A stretch of DNA of 64,000 bases. Origin: JAFDXJ01 sp039811225 (GTDB lineage Bacteria; Bacteroidota; Bacteroidia; Chitinophagales; Chitinophagaceae). The DNA is taken from NCBI GenBank assembly GCA_039811225.1, contig JBDHYG010000005.1, forward strand, positions 1 through 64,000. Reading direction: 5' to 3'. Shown piece after piece: positions 54,681 through 63,838 of this stretch (the first letter of the stretch is position 1; each line of letters opens with the position of its first letter). The position numbers and the translations under genes were made by a program. Under the pieces are notes generated by a model. It was not told the DNA's origin. It was given only the letters and a program-made list of their open reading frames with translations, and searched no databases.

Positions 54681-54718
54681 ATTGTAGTGAACTTTGTAGT
54701 CTTAAATTTTACTACAAT
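54681..54718. promoter_or_regulatory. Putative operator: TTGTAGT direct repeat plus inverted ACTACAA at the copper ATPase start
   Basis: ATTGTAGT (54681-54688) is an exact inverted match to ACTACAAT (54711-54718), and TTGTAGT recurs at 54694-54700, a 12-bp step from the first copy. A one-mismatch -7 box GAACTTTG (54689-54696) lies between the copies, and the last half-site touches the ATG. TGTAGT/ACTACA half-sites resemble those of CopY/BlaI-type repressors, although the spacing differs. Confidence 0.5.
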
Positions 54719-57131
54719 GGCATCTAACAAAAATGAAACAATTTTTCTTCCACTTGAAAATGTAGAAAGCGAACATTGCTCCCTGATTGTAGACAAAGGT
54801 TTGTCGCAGGTGAAAGGTATAGAAAGTCATAAAGTGGAACTCAACAACCGCAGGGCTGTCATCACTGTTGATGATGATGCTTCTGTTGCATCAGCCGTGA
54901 AAGCCATCAAAGATTTAGGTTATGGCGTTTCTACTATAAAAAAAACCTTCCCTGTTTTGAACATGACTTGTGCTTCCTGCGCTGTGAGTGTGGAAAGCAT
55001 GGTAAAAAATACAAAAGGAGTTGTATCAGCTTCCGTCAATTTTGCAACAGCCACTCTTATGGTTGAATACTTACCCAACATGACCAATCCCGAAGCATTG
55101 CAAAAAGCAGTACAGTCTATCGGTTATGACTTATTGCTGGAAGATGAAAATACCCAAAATGAAACCCTGGAAGCCATTCATGAAAAAAAATTTAAAGCGC
55201 TGAAAAGAAAAACAACCTGGTCTGTACTATTATCCATTCCGGTTGTTTTGATTGGAATGTTTTTTATGCATATCCCTTATGCCAATGAAATCATGTGGGT
55301 ATTTGCCACACCGGTTGTTCTTTGGTTAGGCAAAGATTTTTTTATCAATGCATGGAAGCAGGCAAAACACCGCTCTGCCAATATGGATACATTGGTGGCA
55401 TTGAGCACAGGTATTGCTTATTTTTTCAGTGTGTTCAATATGCTGTTGCCGCAGTTCTGGCAATCACGGGGATTAGAAGCACATGTATATTTTGAAGCAG
55501 CATCTGTTGTAATTGCATTTATTCTTTTGGGAAAACTATTGGAAGAAAAAGCAAAAGGAAATACTTCAACAGCCATTAAAAAATTAATTGGCCTGCAACC
55601 CAAAACTGTTTTAATTATTCAGCCGGATGGAACAGAAAAACAAACAGCCATTGAAGATGTAAACCCGGGTGATGTCATTCTCGTGAAGCCCGGTGAAAAA
55701 ATTGCAGTGGATGGAATTGTTATCTCCGGAAATTCTTATGTGGATGAAAGCATGTTAAGTGGCGAGCCGGTTCCTGTGTTGAAACAGGAAGATGAAAAAG
55801 TTTTTGCAGGTACCATTAATCAAAAAGGGAGTTTCCGTTTTAAAGCAGTGAAGGTGGGCAAAGAAACCATGCTGGCACATATCATAAAAATGGTGCAGGA
55901 TGCACAGGGAAGTAAAGCGCCTGTACAAAAACTGGTGGATAAAATTGCAGGCATTTTTGTACCTGTTGTAATCGGTATAGCTGTACTCACATTTATTACA
56001 TGGTTTATACTGGGTGGAGATAATGGAATTGTGCAGGGCTTACTCGCAGCAGTTACCGTTTTAGTTATTGCCTGTCCTTGTGCATTGGGTTTGGCAACAC
56101 CAACAGCTATCATGGTTGGCGTGGGTAAAGGTGCTGAAAAAGGTATATTGATAAAAGATGCAGAAAGTTTAGAACTGGCAAAAAAAGTAAATGCCATCGT
56201 GTTGGACAAGACCGGAACTATCACCGAGGGTAAACCACAGGTCACCGGTATCCAATGGTTGAACAATGATGAAACAACGAAGCAGATTTTATACAGTTTA
56301 GAGAAACAATCAGAGCATCCATTGGCTGAAGCGATAGTAAAATATTTTGAAGATGAACAAACGGTTGTGCTGACAAACTTTGTAAGCATCACAGGAAAAG
56401 GTGTAAGCGCCTCCTACAATCAGGAAATATATTATGCAGGTAATAAAAATTTATTAGAAGAAAATAAAATCATCATATCAGTTGATTTGTTGCAATATGC
56501 AAGTAAATGGAGCAAGGAATCAAAAACGGTGATATGGTTTGCTGATAGTAAAAAAGCTTTATCTGTCTTAGCTGTTTCAGATAAGATAAAAGCAACTTCT
56601 GCAAAAGCAATCCGTGCATTGCAGGATATGGATATTGAATTGTACATGCTCACAGGAGATAATGAAGCCACTGCAAAAGCAATTGCAAAGGAGGTGGGCA
56701 TTCGTCATTACCAGGCAGAAGTATTACCACAGCATAAGGCTGAATTTATTAAGCAATTACAACTACAGGGTAAAATAGTAGCGATGGTTGGTGATGGTAT
56801 CAATGACAGCACTGCATTGGCAACAGCCGATGTGAGTATTGCGATGGGTAAAGGGAGCGACATTGCAATGGATGTTGCCAAGATGACCATCATCTCTTCC
56901 GACCTGGATAAAATACCACAGGCAATCCGTTTATCCAAACAAACAGTTGCTACCATCAAACAAAATTTGTTCTGGGCATTTATTTATAACCTCATAGGCA
57001 TTCCGGTCGCAGCAGGAATACTATTTCCTATAAACGGTTTCATGCTCAACCCGATGATTGCCGGAGCAGCTATGGCATTGAGCAGTGTAAGTGTGGTAAG
57101 CAATAGCCTGAGACTGAAATGGGAAAAATAA
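54717..57131 (+). CDS. copA: Copper-exporting P1B-type ATPase
   Basis: An 804-aa Cu(+) pump. The first N-terminal HMA-like domain (about 1-75) is degenerate, with a lone Cys in VESEHCSLIV. The second has MTCASC (Cys85, Cys88). Then membrane helices, the actuator TGES-equivalent LSGEP, the transport motif CPC (453-455), phosphorylated Asp497 in DKTGT, the SEHPLA motif and MVGDGINDSTAL. The last helices carry YNLIGIPVAAG and MALSSVSVVSNSLRL, the P1B-1 (copper/silver) signature. The ATG at 54717 is preferred to the GTG at 54687. It heads a copper operon with the chaperone, DUF3347 and multicopper oxidase genes. Confidence 0.95.
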   Translation: MASNKNETIFLPLENVESEHCSLIVDKGLSQVKGIESHKVELNNRRAVITVDDDASVASAVKAIKDLGYGVSTIKKTFPVLNMTCASCAVSVESMVKNTKGVVSASVNFATATLMVEYLPNMTNPEALQKAVQSIGYDLLLEDENTQNETLEAIHEKKFKALKRKTTWSVLLSIPVVLIGMFFMHIPYANEIMWVFATPVVLWLGKDFFINAWKQAKHRSANMDTLVALSTGIAYFFSVFNMLLPQFWQSRGLEAHVYFEAASVVIAFILLGKLLEEKAKGNTSTAIKKLIGLQPKTVLIIQPDGTEKQTAIEDVNPGDVILVKPGEKIAVDGIVISGNSYVDESMLSGEPVPVLKQEDEKVFAGTINQKGSFRFKAVKVGKETMLAHIIKMVQDAQGSKAPVQKLVDKIAGIFVPVVIGIAVLTFITWFILGGDNGIVQGLLAAVTVLVIACPCALGLATPTAIMVGVGKGAEKGILIKDAESLELAKKVNAIVLDKTGTITEGKPQVTGIQWLNNDETTKQILYSLEKQSEHPLAEAIVKYFEDEQTVVLTNFVSITGKGVSASYNQEIYYAGNKNLLEENKIIISVDLLQYASKWSKESKTVIWFADSKKALSVLAVSDKIKATSAKAIRALQDMDIELYMLTGDNEATAKAIAKEVGIRHYQAEVLPQHKAEFIKQLQLQGKIVAMVGDGINDSTALATADVSIAMGKGSDIAMDVAKMTIISSDLDKIPQAIRLSKQTVATIKQNLFWAFIYNLIGIPVAAGILFPINGFMLNPMIAGAAMALSSVSVVSNSLRLKWEK

Positions 57132-57205
57132 ATTTGGGATAATTCAACAATAAATTTTACAAATCAAAACAGGAATTGTGTAACAAATCTGCAGCGAAGT
57201 TTCAT

Positions 57206-57213
57206 CAACTTTG
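57206..57213 (+). promoter_or_regulatory. Near-match -7 box ahead of the copper chaperone
   Basis: CAACTTTG differs from TAnnTTTG at one position and ends 19 nt before the ATG at 57233. It could be an internal operon promoter. Confidence 0.3.
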
Positions 57214-57232
57214 TATGATAAAAATCAATGTT

Positions 57233-57457
57233 ATGGAAAATAAAAATCAGGATTTAAAATTCAAAACAAATATAAATTGCAGCGGTTGTGTTGCGATTGT
57301 AAAACCCCACCTCGATAATGTTGAAGGCATTACCGGGTGGAACGTTGATACAAGCAACAAAGACAAAATACTGACCGTACATTCAAATGGAATAAATGAA
57401 GAACAGGTGGTAAAAATTATCAAAAATGCAGGTTATAAAATCGAGCCGATATATTAA
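57233..57457 (+). CDS. HMA-domain copper chaperone
   Basis: A 74-aa single HMA domain with NINCSGC (Cys16, Cys19) and the closing KIIKNAGYKIEPIY strand. It likely hands Cu(+) to the P1B ATPase, as CopZ does. The ATG at 57233 is preferred; an in-frame ATG at 57215 would add six residues but falls at the expected transcription start. It lies 101 nt after copA. Confidence 0.85.
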   Translation: MENKNQDLKFKTNINCSGCVAIVKPHLDNVEGITGWNVDTSNKDKILTVHSNGINEEQVVKIIKNAGYKIEPIY

Positions 57458-57482
57458 CATTGTAAATTATAAATACATCAAC

Positions 57483-57926
57483 ATGAAAAAATCAATTTTT
57501 GCGGTAGCCATCATGCTGTTTGGACATGCAGCATTTGCCCAAAATACAGGAAACTTATTAAACAAATACATCAGCGTTAAAAACGCCTTAGTACAAAGCG
57601 ACAATACAGCAGCTACAGATGCCATCCATACTTTTTACAAAGCCGTAAAAAGTGAATCAGAGTTTGCTCAGAAAGCAAATCTGCTGAAAGCTACCGAAAT
57701 ACTGAATGCAGCAAACGACCTGAAAAGCCAGCGGGCCGCTTTCAATGATGTTTCTACAGCCATGTGGACTGTCGTTAAAAGTGCTGAAACCGTTAGCCAA
57801 CCTGTTTATTACCAGTATTGCCCCATGAAAAAAGGCTATTGGCTGAGTACAGAAAAAGATATTAAAAACCCTTATTACGGATCAGCGATGCTTGCCTGCG
57901 GGAAAGTGGTTGAAACGAAAGAATAA
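57483..57926 (+). CDS. Exported DUF3347 copper-associated protein
   Basis: A 147-aa protein with a signal peptide (1-19, ending AFAQ) and a helical DUF3347 domain, closing with YYQYCPMKKGYWLSTEKDIKNPYYG and MLACGKVVE. The CPM and ACG cysteines with a nearby Met are plausible Cu(+) ligands. DUF3347 also occurs at the C-terminus of CusB-like adaptors and near copper genes, so a periplasmic copper-binding role is a fair inference. It starts 25 nt after the chaperone gene. Confidence 0.82.
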   Translation: MKKSIFAVAIMLFGHAAFAQNTGNLLNKYISVKNALVQSDNTAATDAIHTFYKAVKSESEFAQKANLLKATEILNAANDLKSQRAAFNDVSTAMWTVVKSAETVSQPVYYQYCPMKKGYWLSTEKDIKNPYYGSAMLACGKVVETKE

Positions 57927-57967
57927 AATTAAAACTGATATTGCCGGACCTTCTATTTATACTACGA

Positions 57968-60226
57968 ATGAGAAACCAAATTAAAGGAAATCATATTTTA
58001 TTCATAAGAAAAGTGCCGCTACTGCTTGCGGCACTTTTTACATTTCAAATTTGTATTGCCCAAAAACTGGTCCATTATGATTTGTATGTAAAAGATACTA
58101 TCGTCAATTATGCCGGTAAAGTAAAACGGGCCATAGCCGTAAACGGGCAAATTCCCATGCCTGCACTTGAATTTACAGAAGGTGATACGGCGGAAATTGT
58201 AGTGCATAATTTATTACATGAAAACACGTCACTGCATTGGCATGGCGTATTTGTCCCCAACAAAGAAGATGGTGTGCCTTATCTCACACAACAACCCATT
58301 CATCCTGGTGAAACTTATACCTATCGTTTTCCCATCATTCAAAACGGTACGCATTGGTACCACTCACATTCCGGTTTGCAGGAACAGATAGGCATGTATG
58401 GAAATTTTGTAATTCACAAACGACAGGATGATACAACATTCAGAAAAGGGATTGATGATTTACCAACAGTACCACTCATCATCAGTGAATGGACAAATCT
58501 TAACCCTGATAATGTACACCGCATGTTGCATAATGCAAGTGATTGGTTTGCGATAAAAAAAGGCGCTACGCAAAGTTATGCCGAAGCCATCCGCAGCGGC
58601 AATTTCAAAACCAAACTCACCAACGAATGGAAACGGATGCTGGCAATGGATGTGAGTGATGTGTATTATGATAAAGTTTTGCTGAACGGAAAAAATAGTA
58701 CGCAGTTAGATAGCATCAATGGTAAACCACTCAAAGCAGGTGATAAAATCCGTTTAAGAATTTCAAATGGGGGTGCATCCTCCTATTTCTGGCTTAGGTA
58801 TGCAGGTGGGAAAATTACGGTTGTAGCAAATGATGGCAATGATATGGTGCCTGTAGATGTGGACAGGCTCATCATTGCAGTTTCTGAAACGTATGATATT
58901 GTTGTAACGATACCAGGCAACAATAAGTCTTACGAATTGATGGCAACTACGGAAGACCGTACCCAATCGGCGAGTTATTTTCTTGGTAACGGGGTAAAAC
59001 AACAGGTTGGTGATATGCCCCACCTGAAATATTTCGAAGGCATGAAGATGATGAATGATATGATGAAGATGAATGGTGACATGGATGATATGGGCATGCG
59101 TATGAGCCTGCAACAAATGGATATGAATACGGTGATGTATCCTGAAATTACCGGTGAAGAGATGCATGGTAAGCATAGCGAAGAAAATAATCTCCACCAG
59201 GCAATGCCTGGAGAAATCGTTACACTGCATTATGCAATGATTCAATCACCGCAAAAAACTACGCTGCCGGAAGATGCGCCGGTAAAAGAATTAAAATTTA
59301 CACTGACAGGAAATATGAACCGGTATGTGTGGAGCATGGATAATAAAGTGCTTGCTGAAACGGATAAAATCCCGGTGAAGCAGGGTGAAATTTTACGCAT
59401 CATTTTATACAACAACTCAATGATGCGGCACCCTATGCACCTGCATGGTTTTGATTTCAGGGTATTGAACGGGCATGGAGATTATTCACCGCTCAAGAGT
59501 GTGCTCGACATCATGCCGATGGAAACTGATACGATTGAATTTCTCGCCAACAAAGAAGGAGATTGGTTTTTTCATTGCCATATTTTATACCACATGATGG
59601 CAGGGATGAACCGGGTATTTGCAGTAGGCGATTATCAGAACCCGTATTTGCCCAACAAAGCAAAGGATTATAAAATGTTGCAGCGAGAAAGTAATATGAT
59701 GCATTTCATGATACAAAATGATTTTGCCACTAATGGCAATGATGGTGAAATGATGCTGCAAAATACAAGATGGAGTATCGGTATGGAATGGCGGTTAGGA
59801 TATAATTCCATGCATGGCTATGAAACGGAAACCCATATAGGCCGCTATGTTGACCGGATGCAATGGTTCATGCCATTCATCGGCTTTGACTGGCGCTATC
59901 GCAAGATGGGCATGGATGAACATGAAAAAAACCTTTTCGGCCAAACGAATGAAAAAGATAACCGGGCTGCTTTGAGCCTTGGCTTTAATTATCTCCTGCC
60001 CATGCTGGTCAATTTCCAGGCTGAAGTGTATCATGATGGCATTGTGCGGCTACAGTTAATGCGGGAAGATATTCCTGTTTCAAAAAGATTGCGCGCAGGT
60101 TTTATGGTCAATACCGATTTGGAATATATGGCCGACCTGAAATATATCGTTACAAGAAACCTGAGTATCCGCACACATTATGACAGCGATATGGGATTTG
60201 GTGCCGGTGTCGTATTAAATTATTGA
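57968..60226 (+). CDS. Multicopper oxidase with C-terminal beta-barrel-like extension
   Basis: A 752-aa exported copper oxidase. All four copper motifs are seen: His90-Trp-His92-Gly, HWYHSH (129-134), HPMHLHG (488-494) and HCHILYHMMAGM (536-547; type 1 Cys537, axial Met547). A Met-rich insert (about 357-410, KMMNDMMKMNGDMDDMGMRM) is typical of cuprous oxidases. After the oxidase, residues about 590-752 alternate polar and aromatic residues in strand-like blocks and end in an aromatic (GVVLNY), like a small outer-membrane beta-barrel related to CopB. This would tether the oxidase to the outer membrane. The ATG at 57968 gives a normal signal peptide; the in-frame TTG at 57941 is less likely. 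It should detoxify periplasmic Cu(+). Confidence 0.88.
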   Translation: MRNQIKGNHILFIRKVPLLLAALFTFQICIAQKLVHYDLYVKDTIVNYAGKVKRAIAVNGQIPMPALEFTEGDTAEIVVHNLLHENTSLHWHGVFVPNKEDGVPYLTQQPIHPGETYTYRFPIIQNGTHWYHSHSGLQEQIGMYGNFVIHKRQDDTTFRKGIDDLPTVPLIISEWTNLNPDNVHRMLHNASDWFAIKKGATQSYAEAIRSGNFKTKLTNEWKRMLAMDVSDVYYDKVLLNGKNSTQLDSINGKPLKAGDKIRLRISNGGASSYFWLRYAGGKITVVANDGNDMVPVDVDRLIIAVSETYDIVVTIPGNNKSYELMATTEDRTQSASYFLGNGVKQQVGDMPHLKYFEGMKMMNDMMKMNGDMDDMGMRMSLQQMDMNTVMYPEITGEEMHGKHSEENNLHQAMPGEIVTLHYAMIQSPQKTTLPEDAPVKELKFTLTGNMNRYVWSMDNKVLAETDKIPVKQGEILRIILYNNSMMRHPMHLHGFDFRVLNGHGDYSPLKSVLDIMPMETDTIEFLANKEGDWFFHCHILYHMMAGMNRVFAVGDYQNPYLPNKAKDYKMLQRESNMMHFMIQNDFATNGNDGEMMLQNTRWSIGMEWRLGYNSMHGYETETHIGRYVDRMQWFMPFIGFDWRYRKMGMDEHEKNLFGQTNEKDNRAALSLGFNYLLPMLVNFQAEVYHDGIVRLQLMREDIPVSKRLRAGFMVNTDLEYMADLKYIVTRNLSIRTHYDSDMGFGAGVVLNY

Positions 60227-60323
60227 GTTATAAAAAACAGGCATTGTAAAATCCTTTTAATTCTTACCACCGCTTCTTCCGTTTATTTAATATTTTCTTT
60301 ACCTTACTGTTTAAATTGTTGAT

Positions 60324-60983
60324 GTGGGAAGAACAATAGCGATTGGAGATATTCATGGCTGTAATAAACCATTTCGAAAATTACTCTTTGAAGAATTAGC
60401 CATCACGCGGGAAGATGCCATTTATGTGTTAGGTGATTATATTGACCGTGGGCCTGATAGCAAAGGTGTAATCGATACCCTGCTTGCATTGCGGGCCGAT
60501 GGCTACCAGCTTCATACATTACGGGGCAACCACGAAGAAATGTTGATGGCATCGGTATTTGGCAAAGAGAATTATGCAATGTGGTTGAATAACGGTGGCC
60601 GTGCAACACTGCAAAGTTTTAACATAAAATCCTTTTTAGAATTACCGCCTGCTTACCTCGACTTTTTCCGGGACACAAAATACTTCATTCAGCAGGAGGC
60701 CTTTATTTTTGTTCATGCCGGCCTGAATTTTACGACACCGGATATTTTCCAGGATAAAGCGGCAATGCTTTGGATCCGTGATTTTCATCCGCAACAAAAC
60801 CGTTTAGGAAAAATGACCTTAGTGCATGGCCATACACCTAAACCGTTACACTATATTTTAGCACAACAGGGAAACTGTATCAATATCGATGCAGGCTGCG
60901 TGTATAGTGATATCCCGGGGATGGGTCATCTCGTGGCCCTGCTGCTGCCCGAAAGGAAATTTATAACAGTGCCCAACAAATAA
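60324..60983 (+). CDS. PPP-family serine/threonine phosphatase (PrpA/ApaH-like)
   Basis: A 219-aa metallophosphatase with the PPP motifs IGDIHGC (8-14), LGDYIDRGPDS and LRGNHEEM, then VHAGL and VHGHTPK. It could dephosphorylate proteins or cleave diadenosine tetraphosphate. The start is GTG at 60324: the ATG two bases upstream (60322) is out of frame and soon hits a stop, and no other in-frame start fits. It sits after the copper operon on the same strand but 97 nt away, so a link to copper is not implied. Confidence 0.9.
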   Translation: MGRTIAIGDIHGCNKPFRKLLFEELAITREDAIYVLGDYIDRGPDSKGVIDTLLALRADGYQLHTLRGNHEEMLMASVFGKENYAMWLNNGGRATLQSFNIKSFLELPPAYLDFFRDTKYFIQQEAFIFVHAGLNFTTPDIFQDKAAMLWIRDFHPQQNRLGKMTLVHGHTPKPLHYILAQQGNCINIDAGCVYSDIPGMGHLVALLLPERKFITVPNK

Positions 60984-61066
60984 AACGCTTTGTATGTTCA
61001 GGAGAATTTCTATCAACGAATTTCCCCGAAGTCCTTATTTTCGTGAAAATGGTTATTGCCTAAATT

Positions 61067-61858
61067 ATGGAAGTACATCATCATACGGAATCGGTGCATG
61101 AAGCCAAAACCTTCAAAGATTATTTCCTGGAATTCCTCATGATTTTTTTAGCCGTGTCATTAGGTTTCCTCGCAGAGAGTTTACGGGAATCCATTTACGA
61201 TCATCAATCGGAAAAAGAATATATCATTGAATTGAAGAAAAATTTAGTTTCAGATACGGTTAATCTGAATACCTGGATCCCGGCCCTCTATGCGCGGATG
61301 GATGATTTCGATACGCTCATGCATTTATTGCAAACCCCCGGCCCCACTACCCGCGGTGGTGATATGTATTACCTGGCCCGCATCGCCACACGTGTCGGCA
61401 GCTTTGAACCCAATGACAATACCATCCTGGAACTGAAGAATTCCGGGAATTTCCGGCTGATACGCAAACAAAATGTCATTGACGGTTTGATGAATTATGA
61501 AAAACTAAAAGAACAATATGTAGATCTCTACAATTTACAATTAAGAGAAAATGACCGTGCCTATCCCCTGATCGGGAGTTTATTTGATGCACGGGTTTTT
61601 GATAAAATGTTGGTAACACAGGACACGACTCCATTTAATGAAAAAGCATATGCCATGGGTTCTAAAAATTATTTAAAGAAAGTCCCGGGCAATCCTCAAC
61701 TACGCAATCATGACCCGGAAAAAATAAACCTGCTGATCTATTATTTGCACCAGCGTAAAGCCAGTTTCTTTGGGGAGATCCGTTTTATGAAAGCGCAAAA
61801 AATTCAGGTGGCAAATTTGATTACCCTTTTAAATAAAGAATACCATCTCAGTGATTAA
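61067..61858 (+). CDS. DUF6090-like single-helix membrane protein
   Basis: A 263-aa protein whose N-terminus is His-rich (MEVHHHTESVHEAKTFKDYF), followed by one membrane helix (FLEFLMIFLAVSLGFLAESLRE) and a long alpha-helical soluble domain. The pattern YFLEFLMIFLAVSLGFLAE then LRE...EYI is that of the Bacteroidota DUF6090 family, whose function is unknown. One-mismatch -7 box TATTTTCG lies upstream. Confidence 0.7.
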   Translation: MEVHHHTESVHEAKTFKDYFLEFLMIFLAVSLGFLAESLRESIYDHQSEKEYIIELKKNLVSDTVNLNTWIPALYARMDDFDTLMHLLQTPGPTTRGGDMYYLARIATRVGSFEPNDNTILELKNSGNFRLIRKQNVIDGLMNYEKLKEQYVDLYNLQLRENDRAYPLIGSLFDARVFDKMLVTQDTTPFNEKAYAMGSKNYLKKVPGNPQLRNHDPEKINLLIYYLHQRKASFFGEIRFMKAQKIQVANLITLLNKEYHLSD

Positions 61859-61878
61859 TGGTTTATAGTATTGTAAGC

Positions 61879-62787
61879 TTACTTCTTGAACAGCCGGATA
61901 GGCCAGGGTAAACAGTTGTACAACCAATGGCCATAGGGTTCATTCACTGCACCGAAATTTTCATAAAAATTTTTAATACCGGGTATATCAGAGCCCTCAA
62001 AATCAAGCAGCAGGCTGCTTCCCGAGAACTCCTGTATCACGGCATCTACCAGGAAATGATTGGCTGCTATTTTCCGGCCTTCAGCCGGTGTACTATTCAT
62101 CATATTATACAACCGGTTTGCATCCTGCAATAATAAAATGATGGCCTGTGTTTCCCCGGAAGCTGTGCATACTTCCCGGCAAATAATCTTTTGAGATTCC
62201 TGTAAAAAATCACATAAGGTTTTGAAACGATAAAAACTGGTGGATGACACATGCGGGGTACGTGCCCGGTATAAATCAAAAAATAAATCAATCGCTTTTT
62301 CTTTACTCGTCGGCTGGTAGGTCAGTGCATGATTAGCTGCTTTCCGCAGGTTTTGCAACAGGTCGGTTTTATAGTTTTTTTTAATATCCGGGTAAGGAGT
62401 AGAAAGATCCAGTACAAAATTATTTTGCCATTGACAATCCCTTCCAGGTAAGCCATTCGATGAATGAAATGCATAATCCCCATAACGGCAAAAAGACTGT
62501 AATGAATGGACAAACATTTGCAACAATGCCTCATCCCATTCACCAAACAAGCCCAGTTGCTGCACAAACGGGACCTGGTATGCATACCGGATGCCCCATT
62601 TTTTCCGCCAGGGAACCGGCATGACTGCAGTATAATCACTGAAGATGATACCATGCCACTGATCGGCCAAATGATGGAGATAAAATGATTTGGCATAAAT
62701 ACAATCAGCGGAACTCTGCGCTATGCACTCATCCCAGCGGGCATTGTCAATTTGGGCAGCAGGTATGATTTGCAGTTCGGGTGACAT
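61879..62787 (-). CDS. FemAB-like/GNAT acyltransferase
   Basis: A 302-aa protein of two GNAT-like halves: the N-half (FYLHHLADQWHGIIF through QVPFVQQLGLFGEW) and a C-half with LYNMMNSTPAEGRKIAANHFLVDAVIQEF and LLLDFEGSDIPGIKNFYENFGA. The latter pattern is the FemAB-like hallmark. FemX-type members add amino acids to cell-wall precursors, and other Bacteroidota members use unknown acceptors. It converges on the DUF6090-like gene and lies 46 nt downstream of the Gfo/Idh/MocA gene on the same strand, so the two may share a transcript. Confidence 0.75.
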   Translation of the reverse strand: MSPELQIIPAAQIDNARWDECIAQSSADCIYAKSFYLHHLADQWHGIIFSDYTAVMPVPWRKKWGIRYAYQVPFVQQLGLFGEWDEALLQMFVHSLQSFCRYGDYAFHSSNGLPGRDCQWQNNFVLDLSTPYPDIKKNYKTDLLQNLRKAANHALTYQPTSKEKAIDLFFDLYRARTPHVSSTSFYRFKTLCDFLQESQKIICREVCTASGETQAIILLLQDANRLYNMMNSTPAEGRKIAANHFLVDAVIQEFSGSSLLLDFEGSDIPGIKNFYENFGAVNEPYGHWLYNCLPWPIRLFKK

Positions 62788-62833
62788 ACATTTTCAGGTT
62801 GAAGGAAAGTTGCCTCCTGTTCTATTTTTTCTA

Positions 62834-63811
62834 CTACATTTTCAGGTGTGCCTGGCTGATTTTTTGTAAAATCAAATGGGCCACTTCCATCGCCAGTAAG
62901 CCATCTATTTCCGTTACGGCAGTGGGTTTATTCATTTCTATTGCTTCCACAAATGCGTGCAACTCTTCAAAGATGGCATTCACCGGGTGCGTTGCCGGAT
63001 TGGCAATGACTATGGTCTTTTTCCCATGCGGTGTTTCCAGGTCAAAAGAAAAATCATTCTCTGTATCTCCTTCTTCTTTGAGCCGGATGATCTCGGTTTT
63101 TTTCTCCAGGAAATCAATACCGATATATGCATCTTTTTGAAACAAACGCATCTTCCGCATTTTTTTCATACTTATGCGGCTGCTGGTCAAATTAGCTACA
63201 CAACCATTATTAAATTCAATCCGCACATTCGCAATATCCGGTGTATCGGTCATCACAGCCACTCCACTGGCATATACATTTTTCACATCACTTTTCACCA
63301 GGCTCAACACGATATCAATATCATGGATCATCAGGTCGAGGATCACGCTCACTTCGGTACCGCGGGGATTGAATTGTGCCAGGCGATGCACTTCTATAAA
63401 CATCGGGTTCAGTGAAGTCTCTTTCAATGCCAGGTAAGCCGGGTTAAATCTTTCTACATGGCCCACCTGTATTTTTATACCCGCCTCTTTGGCCATCTTT
63501 ACGATCTGCCTGGCTTCCTCCATGGTATTGGCCAATGGCTTCTCCACGAACACATGCCGGCCTTTTCGAATGGCCATTTCTACCAATTCAAAATGCTTAT
63601 CCGTCGGGGCCACAATATCTGCAGCATCCACCTGGTCCATTAATTCTTCTGCAGATAAAAAACGGCGCAACCCGTATTGTGCTTCTATTTGCTCCGCTGT
63701 ATCCGCATGAGGATCATAGAAACCAACTAACTCGGCTGTTGCAATTTCTTTCCAATTATTAAGATGAAATTTTCCTAAATGGCCTACTCCAAAAACACCA
63801 ATTCGGATCAT
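62834..63811 (-). CDS. Gfo/Idh/MocA family NAD(P)-dependent oxidoreductase
   Basis: A 325-aa protein with an N-terminal Rossmann fold (IGVFGVGHLGKFHLNNW), the EKPLA motif (HVFVEKPLANTMEEA) that carries the catalytic Lys, and VGHVERFNPAY. The C-half has LMIHDIDIVLSLVKSD, the conserved HDxD pair. Members act on sugars or inositols; the substrate cannot be told. Its promoter box is upstream, and the FemAB-like gene follows downstream. Confidence 0.9.
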   Translation of the reverse strand: MIRIGVFGVGHLGKFHLNNWKEIATAELVGFYDPHADTAEQIEAQYGLRRFLSAEELMDQVDAADIVAPTDKHFELVEMAIRKGRHVFVEKPLANTMEEARQIVKMAKEAGIKIQVGHVERFNPAYLALKETSLNPMFIEVHRLAQFNPRGTEVSVILDLMIHDIDIVLSLVKSDVKNVYASGVAVMTDTPDIANVRIEFNNGCVANLTSSRISMKKMRKMRLFQKDAYIGIDFLEKKTEIIRLKEEGDTENDFSFDLETPHGKKTIVIANPATHPVNAIFEELHAFVEAIEMNKPTAVTEIDGLLAMEVAHLILQKISQAHLKM

Positions 63812-63830
63812 GTTAATTTATTAATGTCCG

Positions 63831-63838
63831 CAAAGGTA
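63831..63838 (-). promoter_or_regulatory. -7 box for the Gfo/Idh/MocA gene
   Basis: The minus strand reads TACCTTTG, an exact TAnnTTTG match ending 19 nt before the ATG at 63811. Confidence 0.6.

Noticed and set aside
47307..60226. Mobile island carrying the copper genes
   Set aside because: The stretch looks accessory, but I find no integrase, transposase, flanking repeats or tRNA insertion site, so a mobile element is not supported.
61874..61883. 10-bp palindrome GTAAGCTTAC between convergent genes
   Set aside because: Too short to be meaningful alone; no T tract and no second copy seen nearby.
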